From Isochrysis galbana (Eukaryota > Haptophyta > Isochrysidales > Isochrysidaceae), in contig CM030932.1 of assembly GCA_018136815.1 (NCBI GenBank), positions 5,122,407-5,186,406 of the forward strand: a stretch of 64,000 nt of DNA, given 5' to 3'. A program made the position numbers and the translations under genes. Every line of letters starts with the position of its first letter. The first letter of the stretch is position 1. The notes below the pieces were generated by a model. That model was not told where the DNA came from and did not search any database. It saw only the letters and a list, made by a program, of their open reading frames with translations. Below are positions 37,952-48,182 of the stretch, piece by piece.

Positions 37952-39724
37952 ATGCAGTCGGAGCTCTCGAGCAGCGCGGCAGAGTGGACGGGTGGCAGTG
38001 CGGTAGAGGGTGCGCGGCGAAGCGAGCGCACAACGCACCCGCCCACCACGCACCTGGTCTTCCCGCGAGCCCTTGCTTCACCGCTGACTCACAATGCCTG
38101 CCTTTGCGCCGGGTCTGCAGGCGTCTACGGGGGTTACTCCTCTCAGCAGACTGGCCCTGCGGGCGCAGACAGCGTCGCGAACGCGGAGTCCAATGAACAG
38201 GGCGCCGCCTTCACGCAGGGCGGCTATTGCACCTACGCAGACTGCCAGGCCTCTGCTAACCAGATGTACGCTGACGCCCTGCGCACTGCATTACATCTAG
38301 GCGGCATGCACATGCATTGGAATGGGCTGCTCGGAGTCGCTCTGTCGCCTACACGATGTCTCTCAGCGCCTTGCTGCCCTGTAATATTCAGGTATTCGGC
38401 CGCTCAAATGCTTTCCTCAGGCCAATGTAGTCAACCCGGGATGGACTCATCCTTGTACTATGGGCAGATGCTGGGCAGCTCACATATGGGATACACAGGT
38501 CAGGTTGGTATGGGCAGCATGGAACCTGGTGTTGCAGCAATAAGCGACCAGTTTGGCGCCATGGGCATCGTGGAAGGCAAAGGTGGCCACGGTGGGCGCG
38601 GGAATGCTGGACGCGGTGGGCGCTTCGACCATGGCGTGCACAGTGCTTATGGAATCGATCCTCGCACCATGATGGGTGGAAAGGGTGCCATTTATTCGCC
38701 CTATGGCGGTCGGGGGGTCATGGGCCATCCCATGGCCGGCACTCCAGTGCAACATGCGGGCGCATTGATGGGGCCTTATGGGTACGAAGACCCGCGTAGA
38801 CGTGATGAGGAGCGCGATCGCGAGCGTGCGCGCTCTGGCATTCGCGGGTTGCGCACGGGCTTTGTAGTGGTTGTACCGCAAGCTGTTGGCGCTGGGACAT
38901 CGGCCATGTCGGCCGAGGTGAATCGAATCAAAGCATCAGTCAACCCTGCGACCTTCGATTGTAGCCCAAAGTCGGCTCGCTTCTTCATAATAAAATCGTA
39001 CTCGGAGGACGACATCCATATGTCGATCAAGCATGGGATTTGGGCATCGACCGACACGGGCAACCGGCGACTTGATGCTGCATATCGGGAATCGGCCAGC
39101 CGCGGTCCAATCTACCTGTTCTTCTCCGTGAATGCGTCGGGCCAGTTCTCGGGAATGGCGCAGATGGAATCCGGCATCGACTACACGAAGAAATTAGGCG
39201 CCTTGGCTCAAGACAAGTGGAGTGGCACCTTTGCGATCAAATGGATTTTTGTAAAGGACCTTCCCAACTCTCAATTCCGACACATCCTGCTCGCCAATAA
39301 CGAAAACAAGCCCGTGACCAACTCGCGTGATACTCAAGAGCTCCTGCTTGACCCCGGCTGCGAAATGCTGAACATCTTCCACACGTTCCAGGCCCGCACG
39401 TCGGTGTTGGACGATTTTGGCTTCTATGAGAAACGGCACGAGCTAATGGAAGCTCGTGCAACGATGCAGGCGGGATTCAGCGGCTCAATGGTCGCGCCGA
39501 TGGGTGCTAGCGTGGGTGGCGCGATGCTAGGCACTCTGGGCGGAGGCGCCACTCGTGTGATGGCTGCCGGGGCGATGGGGGGCGTGGCCAACCAAGGTGC
39601 CGGCTTGATGGCACCTATGAGCGAGATGCGATGCGCAGGGATGGGTGCGGGATCAATGGGCGTGCCCATGGCAGGTATGGCGGGACAAGTGGGCGGCATG
39701 CCATCTTACCCTCCGATGCAATGA
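37952..39724 (+). CDS. YTH-domain m6A-RNA reader, YTHDF/ECT type
   Basis: An open frame from ATG 37,952 to 39,724. One intron is likely at 38,266-38,391 (GTACGC...ATTCAG, 126 nt, in frame), giving ANQMYSAAQM across the junction; the true start is uncertain. The N-terminal ~290 residues are Gly/Met/Gln-rich and disordered, with RGG-like segments, as in YTHDF proteins. The YTH domain spans about 38,960-39,450: SARFFIIKSYSEDDIHMSIK, IWASTDTGNRRLDAAY, GPIYLFFSVNASGQFSGMAQM, AQDKWSGTFAIKWIFVKDLP and NENKPVTNSRDTQEL, very close to DF-type domains. The Gly/Met-rich tail follows. It should bind m6A in mRNA in the cytoplasm. The first cage Trp (IW) and the DKW Trp are present, but the middle cage Trp position reads Leu (GALAQDKW). 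Confidence 0.93.
   Translation: MQSELSSSAAEWTGGSAVEGARRSERTTHPPTTHLVFPRALASPLTHNACLCAGSAGVYGGYSSQQTGPAGADSVANAESNEQGAAFTQGGYCTYADCQASANQMYADALRTALHLGGMHMHWNGLLGVALSPTRCLSAPCCPVIFRYSAAQMLSSGQCSQPGMDSSLYYGQMLGSSHMGYTGQVGMGSMEPGVAAISDQFGAMGIVEGKGGHGGRGNAGRGGRFDHGVHSAYGIDPRTMMGGKGAIYSPYGGRGVMGHPMAGTPVQHAGALMGPYGYEDPRRRDEERDRERARSGIRGLRTGFVVVVPQAVGAGTSAMSAEVNRIKASVNPATFDCSPKSARFFIIKSYSEDDIHMSIKHGIWASTDTGNRRLDAAYRESASRGPIYLFFSVNASGQFSGMAQMESGIDYTKKLGALAQDKWSGTFAIKWIFVKDLPNSQFRHILLANNENKPVTNSRDTQELLLDPGCEMLNIFHTFQARTSVLDDFGFYEKRHELMEARATMQAGFSGSMVAPMGASVGGAMLGTLGGGATRVMAAGAMGGVANQGAGLMAPMSEMRCAGMGAGSMGVPMAGMAGQVGGMPSYPPMQ
38266..38391 (+). other. Probable 126-nt in-frame intron of the YTH gene
   Basis: The donor is GTACGC after CAGAT and the acceptor is ATTCAG before GTATTCGG. 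Removal joins ...SANQM to YSAAQM and deletes 42 codons, including a cysteine/tryptophan-containing stretch unlike the Gly/Gln-rich surroundings. Because it has no stop and is a multiple of three, retention would give a longer protein. Confidence 0.55.
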
Positions 39725-41800
39725 GCATAGTCGAGCTTACGGGTTTACTACATGCATTGTACACATTGTGCGTCCGGGAAGGGTTGAGGCAGGTCACTCA
39801 CCAAGAGCCACAAAAGGGCCCGCTCACTCTGCTTGATGCTTGATTGAGCTGCTCGAGGCTTAGGTCATCTCAGAGAACCGAAGACCGATGTCATAAAAAC
39901 TTTTAATGTTCTCGCCAAGCACGCGACCCCGCTTTCCTAACTAGTAGCCACGCCCTAACTCCTTTCACTTCCCTCCACCTAGCCTTGCGGCGTCTCCCCT
40001 CGTGCGGCTACGATTAGTTAAGGCGGAAGGCGGCCCGGGTTGTCAACCTACTTTTATAAGTGGAAGTCAATGGGGGCCTCGCACCCCCCTCACTCCATCG
40101 CGGACACCCCCCGGGGTGGGCCCGTACAACCAACCTTAGCCCCTGCTCTCAGGCGGGGCTGGGCACTGGGCAATCATGCAATCATCATTCTGGCCCTTTT
40201 TCGGTTTCCGCTGACACCTGACAGCCCGCCCTTTCTTCCCTTCCCTCCACCTCCTCCCTTTTCCCCCATCATTCCACTTTGTCTTCGGTATCCGGAGTAC
40301 GGCCCAAGTGCGCTAACGTGGGCCTGGTTCAGAGTGCGGGTTGAGGGCAGGCCTTTTGGATGCGTAGTATGCGTGGCTGGCTTTTCGTGCTTGGGCTTTT
40401 TGTGTCTCGTGTGGGTGTGTCGGGTTCCGTTGTACCTTTGCGCGTGAATGAAAGTTTGTCCACTGGTGTGGCCGCCTCTTAGGCGTCAGGCGCGATATGT
40501 TTCGGGTTCTACGGCTGTTATATGTGTGCCACTCCCCGCGCGGTGGTTAGCGTTAGGAGCTCTGCGCTGGGGTCTAAGTTGCCTTTCGAGCCCTAAAGCT
40601 AAAGCGCTAAAGCCTAGTGTGAATGAATAGAGGGTATAGATCGTTCATGTCTATCCCTTTTTTCGGCTGTCTGCCCATCCATACCCGCTCGGGCAGCCCA
40701 CTTCTCATTGTGTTTTCGTGGCGGCAGGTGAGCCCCCAAGGAGTTTTTTCTTGGGCTTTGGAGAACGGTCAAAAAAAAACAAAAAATCATGTCCATTTCC
40801 CCCACATGTTAGTAGTTAGTAGTTATAAGTCACTGTTTGGCCGCCCTAGTAAATAAATTAATAAAGGTAGTAAAGAGGGAGGGGTGCAGGCCTATCATTT
40901 GCCATGCTATTGTCAACCTAGCGTCCGGAGTGTATAGATTCTACCTGTTCTACAGTATGGGCGCACCATTATTAAGAAAACAGGACCCAAAGCTTCTAAA
41001 GCTTTCTTGCCCCCACCGGGCTCCGCCCGGGAGTTTCTTATTTGAGGTTTCTTAGGGGTGGGGTGGGTGGGTGGATGGTGGATGGGGGGGTTCTCATTTC
41101 TTGCGGAGACAAAAGTCGCGAGTGCGCGGGCGCGGGCGCGGGCCAACCCCACCCCTTCCGCCGCCTTGCAGCAGCGGGGGGCGCGCGGCGGCCAGCTGGC
41201 ACGCGCGCGCACTCGTACTCGTACTCACGCATCACGTCTGTCTCATGTCTACTCACGGCTCGGCGTGGCCCGCATGCTTGGCGGCCGCGCCGCGCCCGAG
41301 GCCTAACGGCTAACGACGGGCGACGGGCGCCTCGTCATGGCGGGCCGGCCGCTGCGCCGCTGTGCGGCCGCAGGCCGCAGGAGTGTCTTAGCTGGTAGCT
41401 GGGGCAGTTTCTTTTACCGGGTCGGCGGTCGGCGGCCAAATTCATGTTAAGCTTTCTTAATGTTAATGCGGGGGGTTCTTAATGGTGCACCTATACTGTA
41501 GTGTGGATGCTGTTTGCCAACCTATAGTGAAGCCTCCTCCTTTGTCCTTTGCGGCCGTTGATCAGTGAATGAATGAATAGATGCACTAACCGCTAACCGC
41601 GCGCACACTCACACTCTCACACTCCCATCGATGGGTAGGGGCGTAGGCGTAGGGCGTAGGGGGGTAGGGGCTCCGTTGATTGACGATCAGGGCTAGCAGC
41701 ACTAAGGTTAAATCAGCACGAACAAGAAAGCTCTGACATCCTCAGTCTCTCACCCCCCATCAATCCTCGATCACATGTCCCTACTTCCCTCCCTAGGCTG
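39725..41800. repeat. Intergenic, mosaic of dispersed repeat fragments
   Basis: Positions 40,040-40,200 are a truncated minus-oriented copy f of the GC-rich family (terminal hairpin CCTACTT-TTAT-AAGTGG at 40,047-40,063, then GGGGGCCTCGCACCCCCC and CCCCGGGGTGGGCCCGTAC). Positions 40,720-40,780 match 48,870-48,935 (TTTGGAGAA.GGTCAAAAA). Positions 40,805-40,860 match 20,640-20,690. Positions 41,580-41,745 weakly match the repeat module at 7,985-8,140. No gene is recognised. Confidence 0.6.
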
Positions 41801-41817
41801 CTCCACATCTTGGACGG

Positions 41818-41824
41818 TATAAAA
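41818..41824 (+). promoter_or_regulatory. TATA box of the F-box/cytochrome b5 gene
   Basis: TATAAAA in GGACGGTATAAAATAGTAG lies 135 bp before the ATG at 41,959. It is followed by a short TACTACTACTAG-rich segment and a C-run leader. The position fits a core promoter. Confidence 0.55.
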
Positions 41825-41958
41825 TAGTAGTACTCTAGATCCTAGTACTACTACTAGTATATTACTCTAGATTACGTCCTGCTCCCCCCCTCCCCGCCCG
41901 CCCCCCCCCCCCTCCCCGCCCATCCACTCTGCCGCTCGCTGCCCGCCTACACCGGAGG

Positions 41959-42992
41959 ATGACCTCCGTCCTTGGGCCGAGGCCCGTCGAGCTGCCATGC
42001 GCAGCAGCATCGCGAGGCCACACGGATGGCTGGCTCGAGAAGGCCGAGACTTACCTCGCGCACTACTTTGGCTCCGCCACCGACGTTGCTGAGATGTTTG
42101 CTGATGCCGTCTCGAGCACCACGCAGACCATCACCTCCGAGGAGAGTCTCAGCAGCTACTTTGGCGCAGCGAACGATGTGGCCGAGATTCTCGCCGAAGT
42201 GGCCAAACCTGCCTCTAACTGGGAGACTCGAGACGCCAACCCAGCTGCCGTCACCACCATACGCCCGTCATATGGTGTGGCTGTTGAGAGCAGGCAAGGC
42301 CGAGTCGTGGTCCAGAACCCACTGGAAGCGTTGCCAATTGATTCACTGCATCAGATCCTTTCCCACTGCTGCGCCCGAACATTGATACGCGCGGCGCAGA
42401 CCAGCCGGGCACTTTACGAGGCCGTCAACTGCGACGAACATTGGCGGACACTGTGGAAGCAGCGCTATGGTGAGCTGTGTTCGTCGATTGGCTTGGACGA
42501 TTTTCCTAGGGCCACAGAAAGCTGGCGATCTTTCTATTTTTCGTTCGGCTCTTCATGGGCTTCACGTGCCTACACAGAGAAGGGGCGTGTGATCATCAAG
42601 ATCGATGGCATCTGGTACGATGCGACGCCGATCGTGGCTGACCACCCAGGTGGACCTGCTTTGTTGCTAGCTTCTGCGGGACTAGACGCGACCAAGGCGT
42701 TCGATTACACCAGTCATTCGGTACGCTTCCGCTCGTTAGGGGCGTGAGTTCACGGATAAGTTCAGCCTGCACACAATCTCTGTGAGTTGAGTGGACTTAT
42801 TGCTTCCGTTCCCTTCTGGCAATTTAGGATCATGCCCAGCGCATGCTAAAAGGTATCAAGATGACAACGCAAATCTCTCCCGAAGGCACATTGTTGTGTT
42901 ATGTACCTTCTCGCCAGCCGATCGGCGCAGCAGCCGCACTTCTCACCTGCACGCGGCAGCTGCGGTGCTTGGATATGCTGAGTTCTTCCTAA
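41959..42992 (+). CDS. F-box / cytochrome b5-like fusion protein, 2 exons
   Basis: Exons 41,959-42,720 and 42,828-42,992 join in phase 0, 308 residues. Residues ~1-110 contain two related blocks (AHYFGSATDVAEMFADA and SSYFGAANDVAEILAEV), an internal duplication. Residues ~120-165 form an F-box (NPLEALPIDSLHQILSHC ... AAQTSRALYEAVNCDEHWRTLW). Residues ~209-265 form a cytochrome b5-type heme domain: IIKIDGIWYDATPIVADHPGG with His229, and TSHS-DHAQRMLKGIK with His253 across the splice junction. The two His are 24 residues apart, as in cytochrome b5. An F-box should link the protein to SKP1-cullin ubiquitin ligases, so heme- or redox-sensing control of degradation is a hypothesis. The C-terminal ~35 residues have no recognised domain and no clear membrane anchor. 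Confidence 0.85.
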
Positions 42993-44654
42993 TTGGACTG
43001 GACCAGACAAATATTCGACTCCGCGGTGATTCAATATATGCATTGTAAAGTAGATACGCACAGCTAGCTCGTAATGTGCTCCTTGAGTGCAAGGCTATCG
43101 TCGCATCTATGGAAGACACGTGCCTCAATGGTGCACTCCATCACACTTGGTTTGCTTCGTTTCGATTCGCAAGGGAGGAGACGAGGCGGAGTCGGCCCTT
43201 GTTGTCGCGAGGGGAGTTCGTGCATCTGGCGGTGTGGGTGTGGAATGTGCGCACATGGGCGCCTCTCTGCGTTTAATCTTTGTGGAGGTCCGCGTAAGAG
43301 TGACGCGATTCTCTCGTACTTTGATGGAGGGGCCACTTCCATCAGGCATGCCCGATGGAGGGGTGGTTGCACAAGCCTGTTGTTGTTTGGCTGAGGTCTA
43401 CTACAGCCTACTGTCCCCCATGGGGGCAGGGGCCAGCATGGAGCAAGGCTTCGTTGTCCTCCCTGGGTGTCGCGTGTCGCCGGAGCCACGGGCCGTGTGG
43501 CGCGACCGGAGTCGCATGCACTTGCTCGGCCTCTAAGGGTCGGCGCGGTCGCTGCGACTGCGACTGCTCCATGGGAGCTGGGGGGCCGCCCTTGGTAGGG
43601 GCCATTGTTCACTTTGTGCGCCCGTTCCGAGATCATAAAATGTGGTTTATGATCTCCGCCTGAGGCCTCAGGCTGAGACTCGTTTGTATGTAGTACGTCA
43701 AGCTGAGGGACGTTTGTCAGTGAGTTGTGCCCATGAGGGCAACCCGGCCTCGGGCCGCGCTGCCGGAGCAGCGCAGCCGTCGCCAGGATCATGTCGCATT
43801 CGCGAATCGACGGGCTCGATAGCTGGGGCGTGTGTTGTGTGCTGACACGTCTGCCCTTTGGGGACCGGAGAGGATGGGGTTCCAGCCCCGCAACCCCGAA
43901 AGTGGCCTTTGGTGGGCACTAGCATCCTTCATTGTGGTTCCAACGCGCCAAAATCTACTAAAAAAAAACTCCCTGGCCACCGCGAAAAAAACACCGCATT
44001 GCGCATTGTTCGCTCTCGTACTCGCCACCATGAAACAATTGGCTTCTGAAACTTTGCACAAGCTCTTATCATAGCATGAGACACCTCTCCATGCATTCAC
44101 ATCGACTTTTGGGTGCAATTGTGAAAAATCGATTTTTCCCGTCCCCACCTGCGAACGTGGAGAACGGAGAACTCAGAACTCTCCGACCCTCTCTAGCCAA
44201 GGAAACAAGGGAACGCCAGGAAGGCATGAGCATGAGAGAACGGAAGGAAGGGATCCCGGCTGTGGGTTGCGCGCGCGGGAACTCGGGGCGGGAGAAGACG
44301 GGAGGAACGGGGTGTGGGGGAGACACGCTCTAAAGATAGAACGCGTGGCGGAAGAGGGGAAGGAGGAAGGGCGCGGGAAGGAGACACTCTCTAAAGATAG
44401 AGCGTGCGGCGTGGTGCGTGGTGAGGCTCCCCTTATCCACGACAGTCGCTTTGCCAGCAACTAGTTCATGGGGGCTGGGGGGCCGCCCTCGGCAGGGGGC
44501 CTGGAGGCTGGAGGAGAGGAGAGTCGCGCCGGCGCGCTCCATCGCAATCAACTATAAAAATAGTTGTCTCACGGTATCATAAGTGATCAACGTCAAGCCT
44601 GCCCGCCCTAAGCCGTTTACTAAAAACCTACCGAACCACCTTGAGAGATAACGG
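42993..44654. other. Intergenic with two strong hairpins
   Basis: A perfect 11-bp stem GAGATCATAAA/TTTATGATCTC with a 6-nt loop lies at 43,629-43,656. A 7-bp stem CAACTAT-AAAA-ATAGTTG lies at 44,549-44,566. GGGGGCCGCCCT-type strings near 43,580 and 44,475 precede each, echoing the arrangement of the GC-rich repeat family. CTCTAAAGATAGA inverted motifs occur at 44,329 and 44,390. No gene is recognised. Confidence 0.5.
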
Positions 44655-46645
44655 CTACGGTACACCCTCGGTGTCCTTGCAAGCGGGGTTCAACGGCCAA
44701 CTCAGCCCGTCAACGGCGGGTCCATCACCCACAACGGGTAGCAGCCAGAGTGCAGGCTGGCGCCCGAAGACTTGCTCCCAATTCCGTCTACATCCCACGT
44801 CATAGCGCCGCTCCAACGGCTTGAGGGTCGTGGCATTTCGTAGTATGAGTCGCACCTGCCAAAACGTGAAGCAACTCAGAATGACACCCACCACCATGTC
44901 ACATACGAAACAGACAATGGCACCGATTGCTTGCCACCGCTCAGCGTTGGATGCGTGCAGCACCGCAGAAACGATCCATGTGCCGGCAGACGCAGGGATG
45001 AAGGCAGTCCGTTGCCGACGCAAAAGATTCCGCAGCTGCTTGTCTAAAATATCGGGGCGCCGGCCACCATCTACATGCGCATCCCTTCCGCTGACTGATC
45101 GTGCAGAGTCACCCTCGCCTTGATTAGCAGTTCGGCCGAGATCGTCGACCACAGCGTGAACAGCACCGGCAAAGAGGGCTGCCACACGAAGCTTCGACCT
45201 CGCGTCATCTGACTCTGCCTTATTGAGCATTTGCTGCAGGCCGCCAGGTTCAGAATAGAGCTGAATGAAAGCGTTCCCACGAATCGTGGATACGTGTCGT
45301 ATCTCGTGAGCGGCAAAGCCGGCGCCTACAATGCATAAGAGAGCAGAGTAGACGAGGAAGAGGATAAAAAACTTGCGATTCCTCAAACCTGAGCAACAGC
45401 AAGATGGACGGGCGGGGCCGTTCAGATAGGATTACGTCGAGGCTGCCAACGCTTGGCTGGCACGAGTTGGCACAGTTTGCGGACGGCAAGTTGGTTTCAC
45501 GAGTTACACCCTGGGGCAAGTACCGTACCGATCGGCGTTCCTATCCAGAAGCAAAAGTGATCCAATCCCAGCACCATCTCTCCCGCGTTGGCAACCCATT
45601 GAGCTCGTTCTGGTTGTTGAAGTCCCGTGCGTGGGCACAGGCGTACGCCGCGCGCGACGGAATCATCATTGCCGCATGTGCCAATGAGGCCAGCCGCTAG
45701 CTGCGCTTCAATAGGCTGTAGATCCGCCGCACCGAATGCAGCTAGCCGCCCTCCTACAGCGCGCCTATATCCCCCTGCCCTCCCCTCCTCCGGACCTGCT
45801 CGCTTTCCAGCCAACGGAGAGCCTTCCTCTCGCTCTCTCTCTCTCAGGCCAAAGATGAGAGGCGGTGCGCCCGGGTGCGTCGTCTGGCACCGATAGAAGG
45901 AGACGAGCTGGAGAAGGAGCAGCAGGTGAGCGATGCAGACGAGCCATACCGGGAAAACACCGGAACTTTGCTCCACCAGAGTTAGGGCTAAGCTGTTACC
46001 CGCCCTGCTGCCAACGATAGAGGGGTTCTGCAGCATATCAGAGCTTGATATGGGCAGCAGCTTGTCAGTTCGGAATGAAGAGTACACGACATTGCACATA
46101 ACGACCACGTAGTTGGCCGTAACCTGCGAGGGGTTAGGTCAGATGAGGAGTGACTGAGTTTGCTTTACGCCCGGGCTACTCTTTGCATGTTCAAGAGCCA
46201 CACAGCCAAACCCATTGGGGACGCATGCAACTCCGAGCAATGAAGCTGCAAGCTTGATGAATAGTGAATAGACGTGACAATACTGGCTAGCCCTGACACA
46301 GCTGCAGAAGAGGAGCCCGAGCTATCCCGCCTCAGTGGTTTGGAGGCAAGCGAGACGGCACACCAAGATCCAGATGAAGACGAGGTACACGGTGGGCACG
46401 AAGTTACAGAGGAAGCGGAGGAGCGGTCCTCGTTTCGTCTGTCGCATGTATACCGACTCTCGCAGGCGCGGCACAGAGACCTCGAGCTCCGAGTCGGCGT
46501 TGAAGTCGGCAGGCAGCCGGATCTCGATCCAGCGGGTCGGCTCGTATCCCGGCAGCGGTGTGCGCAGCCACCCGCCCGGCTGGACGGCAGTTGGTACCGG
46601 CAGTAGGTGGGTGTCGCGCTCGGGGCCCATTGGCCCGCCTGCCAT
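44655..46645 (-). CDS. DHHC-family protein with degenerate cysteine-rich domain (DHFC)
   Basis: Minus-strand exons are 46,645-46,364, 46,123-45,529 and 45,388-44,655, giving about 536 residues. Transmembrane segments fit the S-acyltransferase plan: YLVFIWIL-VTANYVVVMC across the first junction, then WLVCIAHLLLLLQLVSFY followed by RCQTTHPGAPP (the DPG-like motif). After a Gly/Arg-rich linker comes the cytosolic CRD equivalent, then GLRNRKFFILFLVYSALLCIVGAG and a fourth segment with AIVCFVCDMVVGVILSCFTF. The TTxE-like NATTLKPLE and the PaCCT-like Y-DVG-CRRNWEQVFG end motifs are present. The CRD reads LCPRTGLQQPERAQWVANAG...LGLDHFCFWIGTPIG, so nearly all zinc-binding Cys/His are missing and DHHC is DHFC (45,551-45,562), while the acyl-accepting Cys stays. 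It is probably an endomembrane protein with doubtful enzymatic activity. Confidence 0.82.
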
Positions 46646-47054
46646 TCGAGGGAAGAGACAATTCAAGTACGAAAAAAAAATGGGGGGGGGGGGGGGGCAC
46701 AGTTGGTGGGCAACTATGAGTTAGAAGTGGCAAGTGGGTGGTAAAAAAATAGTCGAACGCGAAGTCAAATCAAACATTTTGACCGTTTGAACCAAATCAA
46801 CTAACTGAACCTTTTAACGGTCTAAAAACCAACATATTGAACTACCCACTGCTCCCTTGACCCCCAAAGTGAACACAGTTAACAACCCTGATTTTTTTTG
46901 GCGCCGTGTGCAAACAGGCTAGAAATCACTATCGCGGAGGGACGACGTCCGACGCGAGCGCGGGCGAGCGTCGGGTCGCTAATCGACGCGTCCCCGGCGC
47001 AGCGTGCCTCGGCCAGCCACAGCCATGCGCGTAGGCTGCCGGGTGCACCTCCTA
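46646..47054. other. Intergenic, homopolymer runs
   Basis: A-run/G-run (46,670-46,698) lies just upstream of the DHHC-like gene start. GTTTGA/TCAAAC-like words recur at 46,760-46,860. No gene is recognised. Confidence 0.4.
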
Positions 47055-47242
47055 CTGCGCCCCATACCCGCCGCCGCCTCATCGCAAATCGCCCCCTCGC
47101 GGGCGCATGCCGCCATCGTGCAGATATTCCCGTCCCACGGTCAAGACGGCGCTTGCGCGCGCAGCCACTGCAGCACCTCCAGGTGGCCAGCCCGTGCGGC
47201 CGCGCTGCATGCGCGCTTGTTCCGTGGACCGGGCAAGCATCG
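47055..47242 (-). pseudogene. Ankyrin-repeat gene fragment with in-frame stop
   Basis: On the minus strand, starting at 47,242, one frame reads CLPGPRNKRACSAAARAGHLEVLQWLRAQ, then a stop at 47,143-47,141, then PWDGNICTMAACAREGAICDEAA. These are two successive ankyrin units of the kind common in algal and protist proteins (CPW-xx-x-C-AAARxGHLEVLQWLRA). The stop sits where the conserved Cys-Pro-Trp start of the next unit should be. Only about 1.5-2 units remain. Confidence 0.65.
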
Positions 47243-47829
47243 AAAGTGAGCGTCGAAAGTATCGGCCTTCCAGAACAGGAGAGGATCGCGAACATCTTCC
47301 GACAGCTGGGCGTAGAACTAGTAGAGGAGAAGCCGGCCTGGGAAAGGGCATGAAGATTTCGTTTATGATGCGCAAATATACAATATACGTGTAGCAGATG
47401 AACCCCGTCTCAGTAATAAAACCTTCTGTGCGATGTGCGAAAACACAACTAAGTAAAAACAAAAAGGCCGCGAATGCGACTTAAGGGGGGGGGAAGATCA
47501 GGGGGGGGGGGCCGCGGGCCACCGGACCATATCTAAGCCCTTCACCCTTCACCCTTATCTATCCCCCTAGTAGTGTACGGGGGGAGCCGCCTGATGGCGG
47601 GGGGAGAAGGGCCGGAGGAGTGGGGGTGTAGAAAGTATGCTACGTACTACGTGCTGCGTGTAGTGCAGGTAGTGAGTGGTTCCATTCGCCGCGAGTGCGG
47701 TAAGAATATTAAAAGGTCTTTAGAGGGCGCTCCACAACCCAAGGTCCTAGACGTCCACCCGTAGCTTTTGACCGAGAACGAGAACGAGAGAAGACAAAGA
47801 ACTATAATATTAATATAATAATAATCAAT
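47243..47829. repeat. Intergenic; inverted counterpart of 29,285-29,430
   Basis: Positions 47,505-47,645 match 29,290-29,425 in reverse complement (GGCCACCGGACCATATCTAAG ... GGGGGTGTAGAAAGT). A G-run lies at 47,502-47,510. The remainder holds no recognised gene. Confidence 0.6.
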
Positions 47830-48182
47830 GTTATATCCTAGCCAACCCCACTAGCTAATTGGACATAACGTCTCAGTCCCGGAATCCCGCCATGCCTGAC
47901 GGGCCAGGTGTCCGGGTGATACCGGGGGGTGGGGGCACTGCCCCCTCCCCTCGATATTTGTCCTCCCCCCAGTGCACGCACCGACCCCGCGCACCTCAGC
48001 GCGTCCTCTCCTCGAGTCCACGCTGGGGGAAAACCCCTTTCGGGTAAAAGCAACGCGGGGGGGGGGGGGGCATTCGTGAGATAGGAGCCCAGAAGCGCTA
48101 ATCTCCCTCGCTAGAGCGAGTGGCCGCGGCGAGCCGCGGCCCTTCCCTCCTGGCTCTGGCGCCCCCGTCTTCTCTTACCCAA
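47830..48182. repeat. 350-bp repeat, direct copy of 20,115-20,460
   Basis: It contains the same TATATCCTAGCCAACCCCA start, poly-G run (48,056-48,070) and GCCGCGGCGAGCCGCGGC as the first copy. It abuts copy g of the GC-rich family, so the two may be parts of one longer element. Confidence 0.8.
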
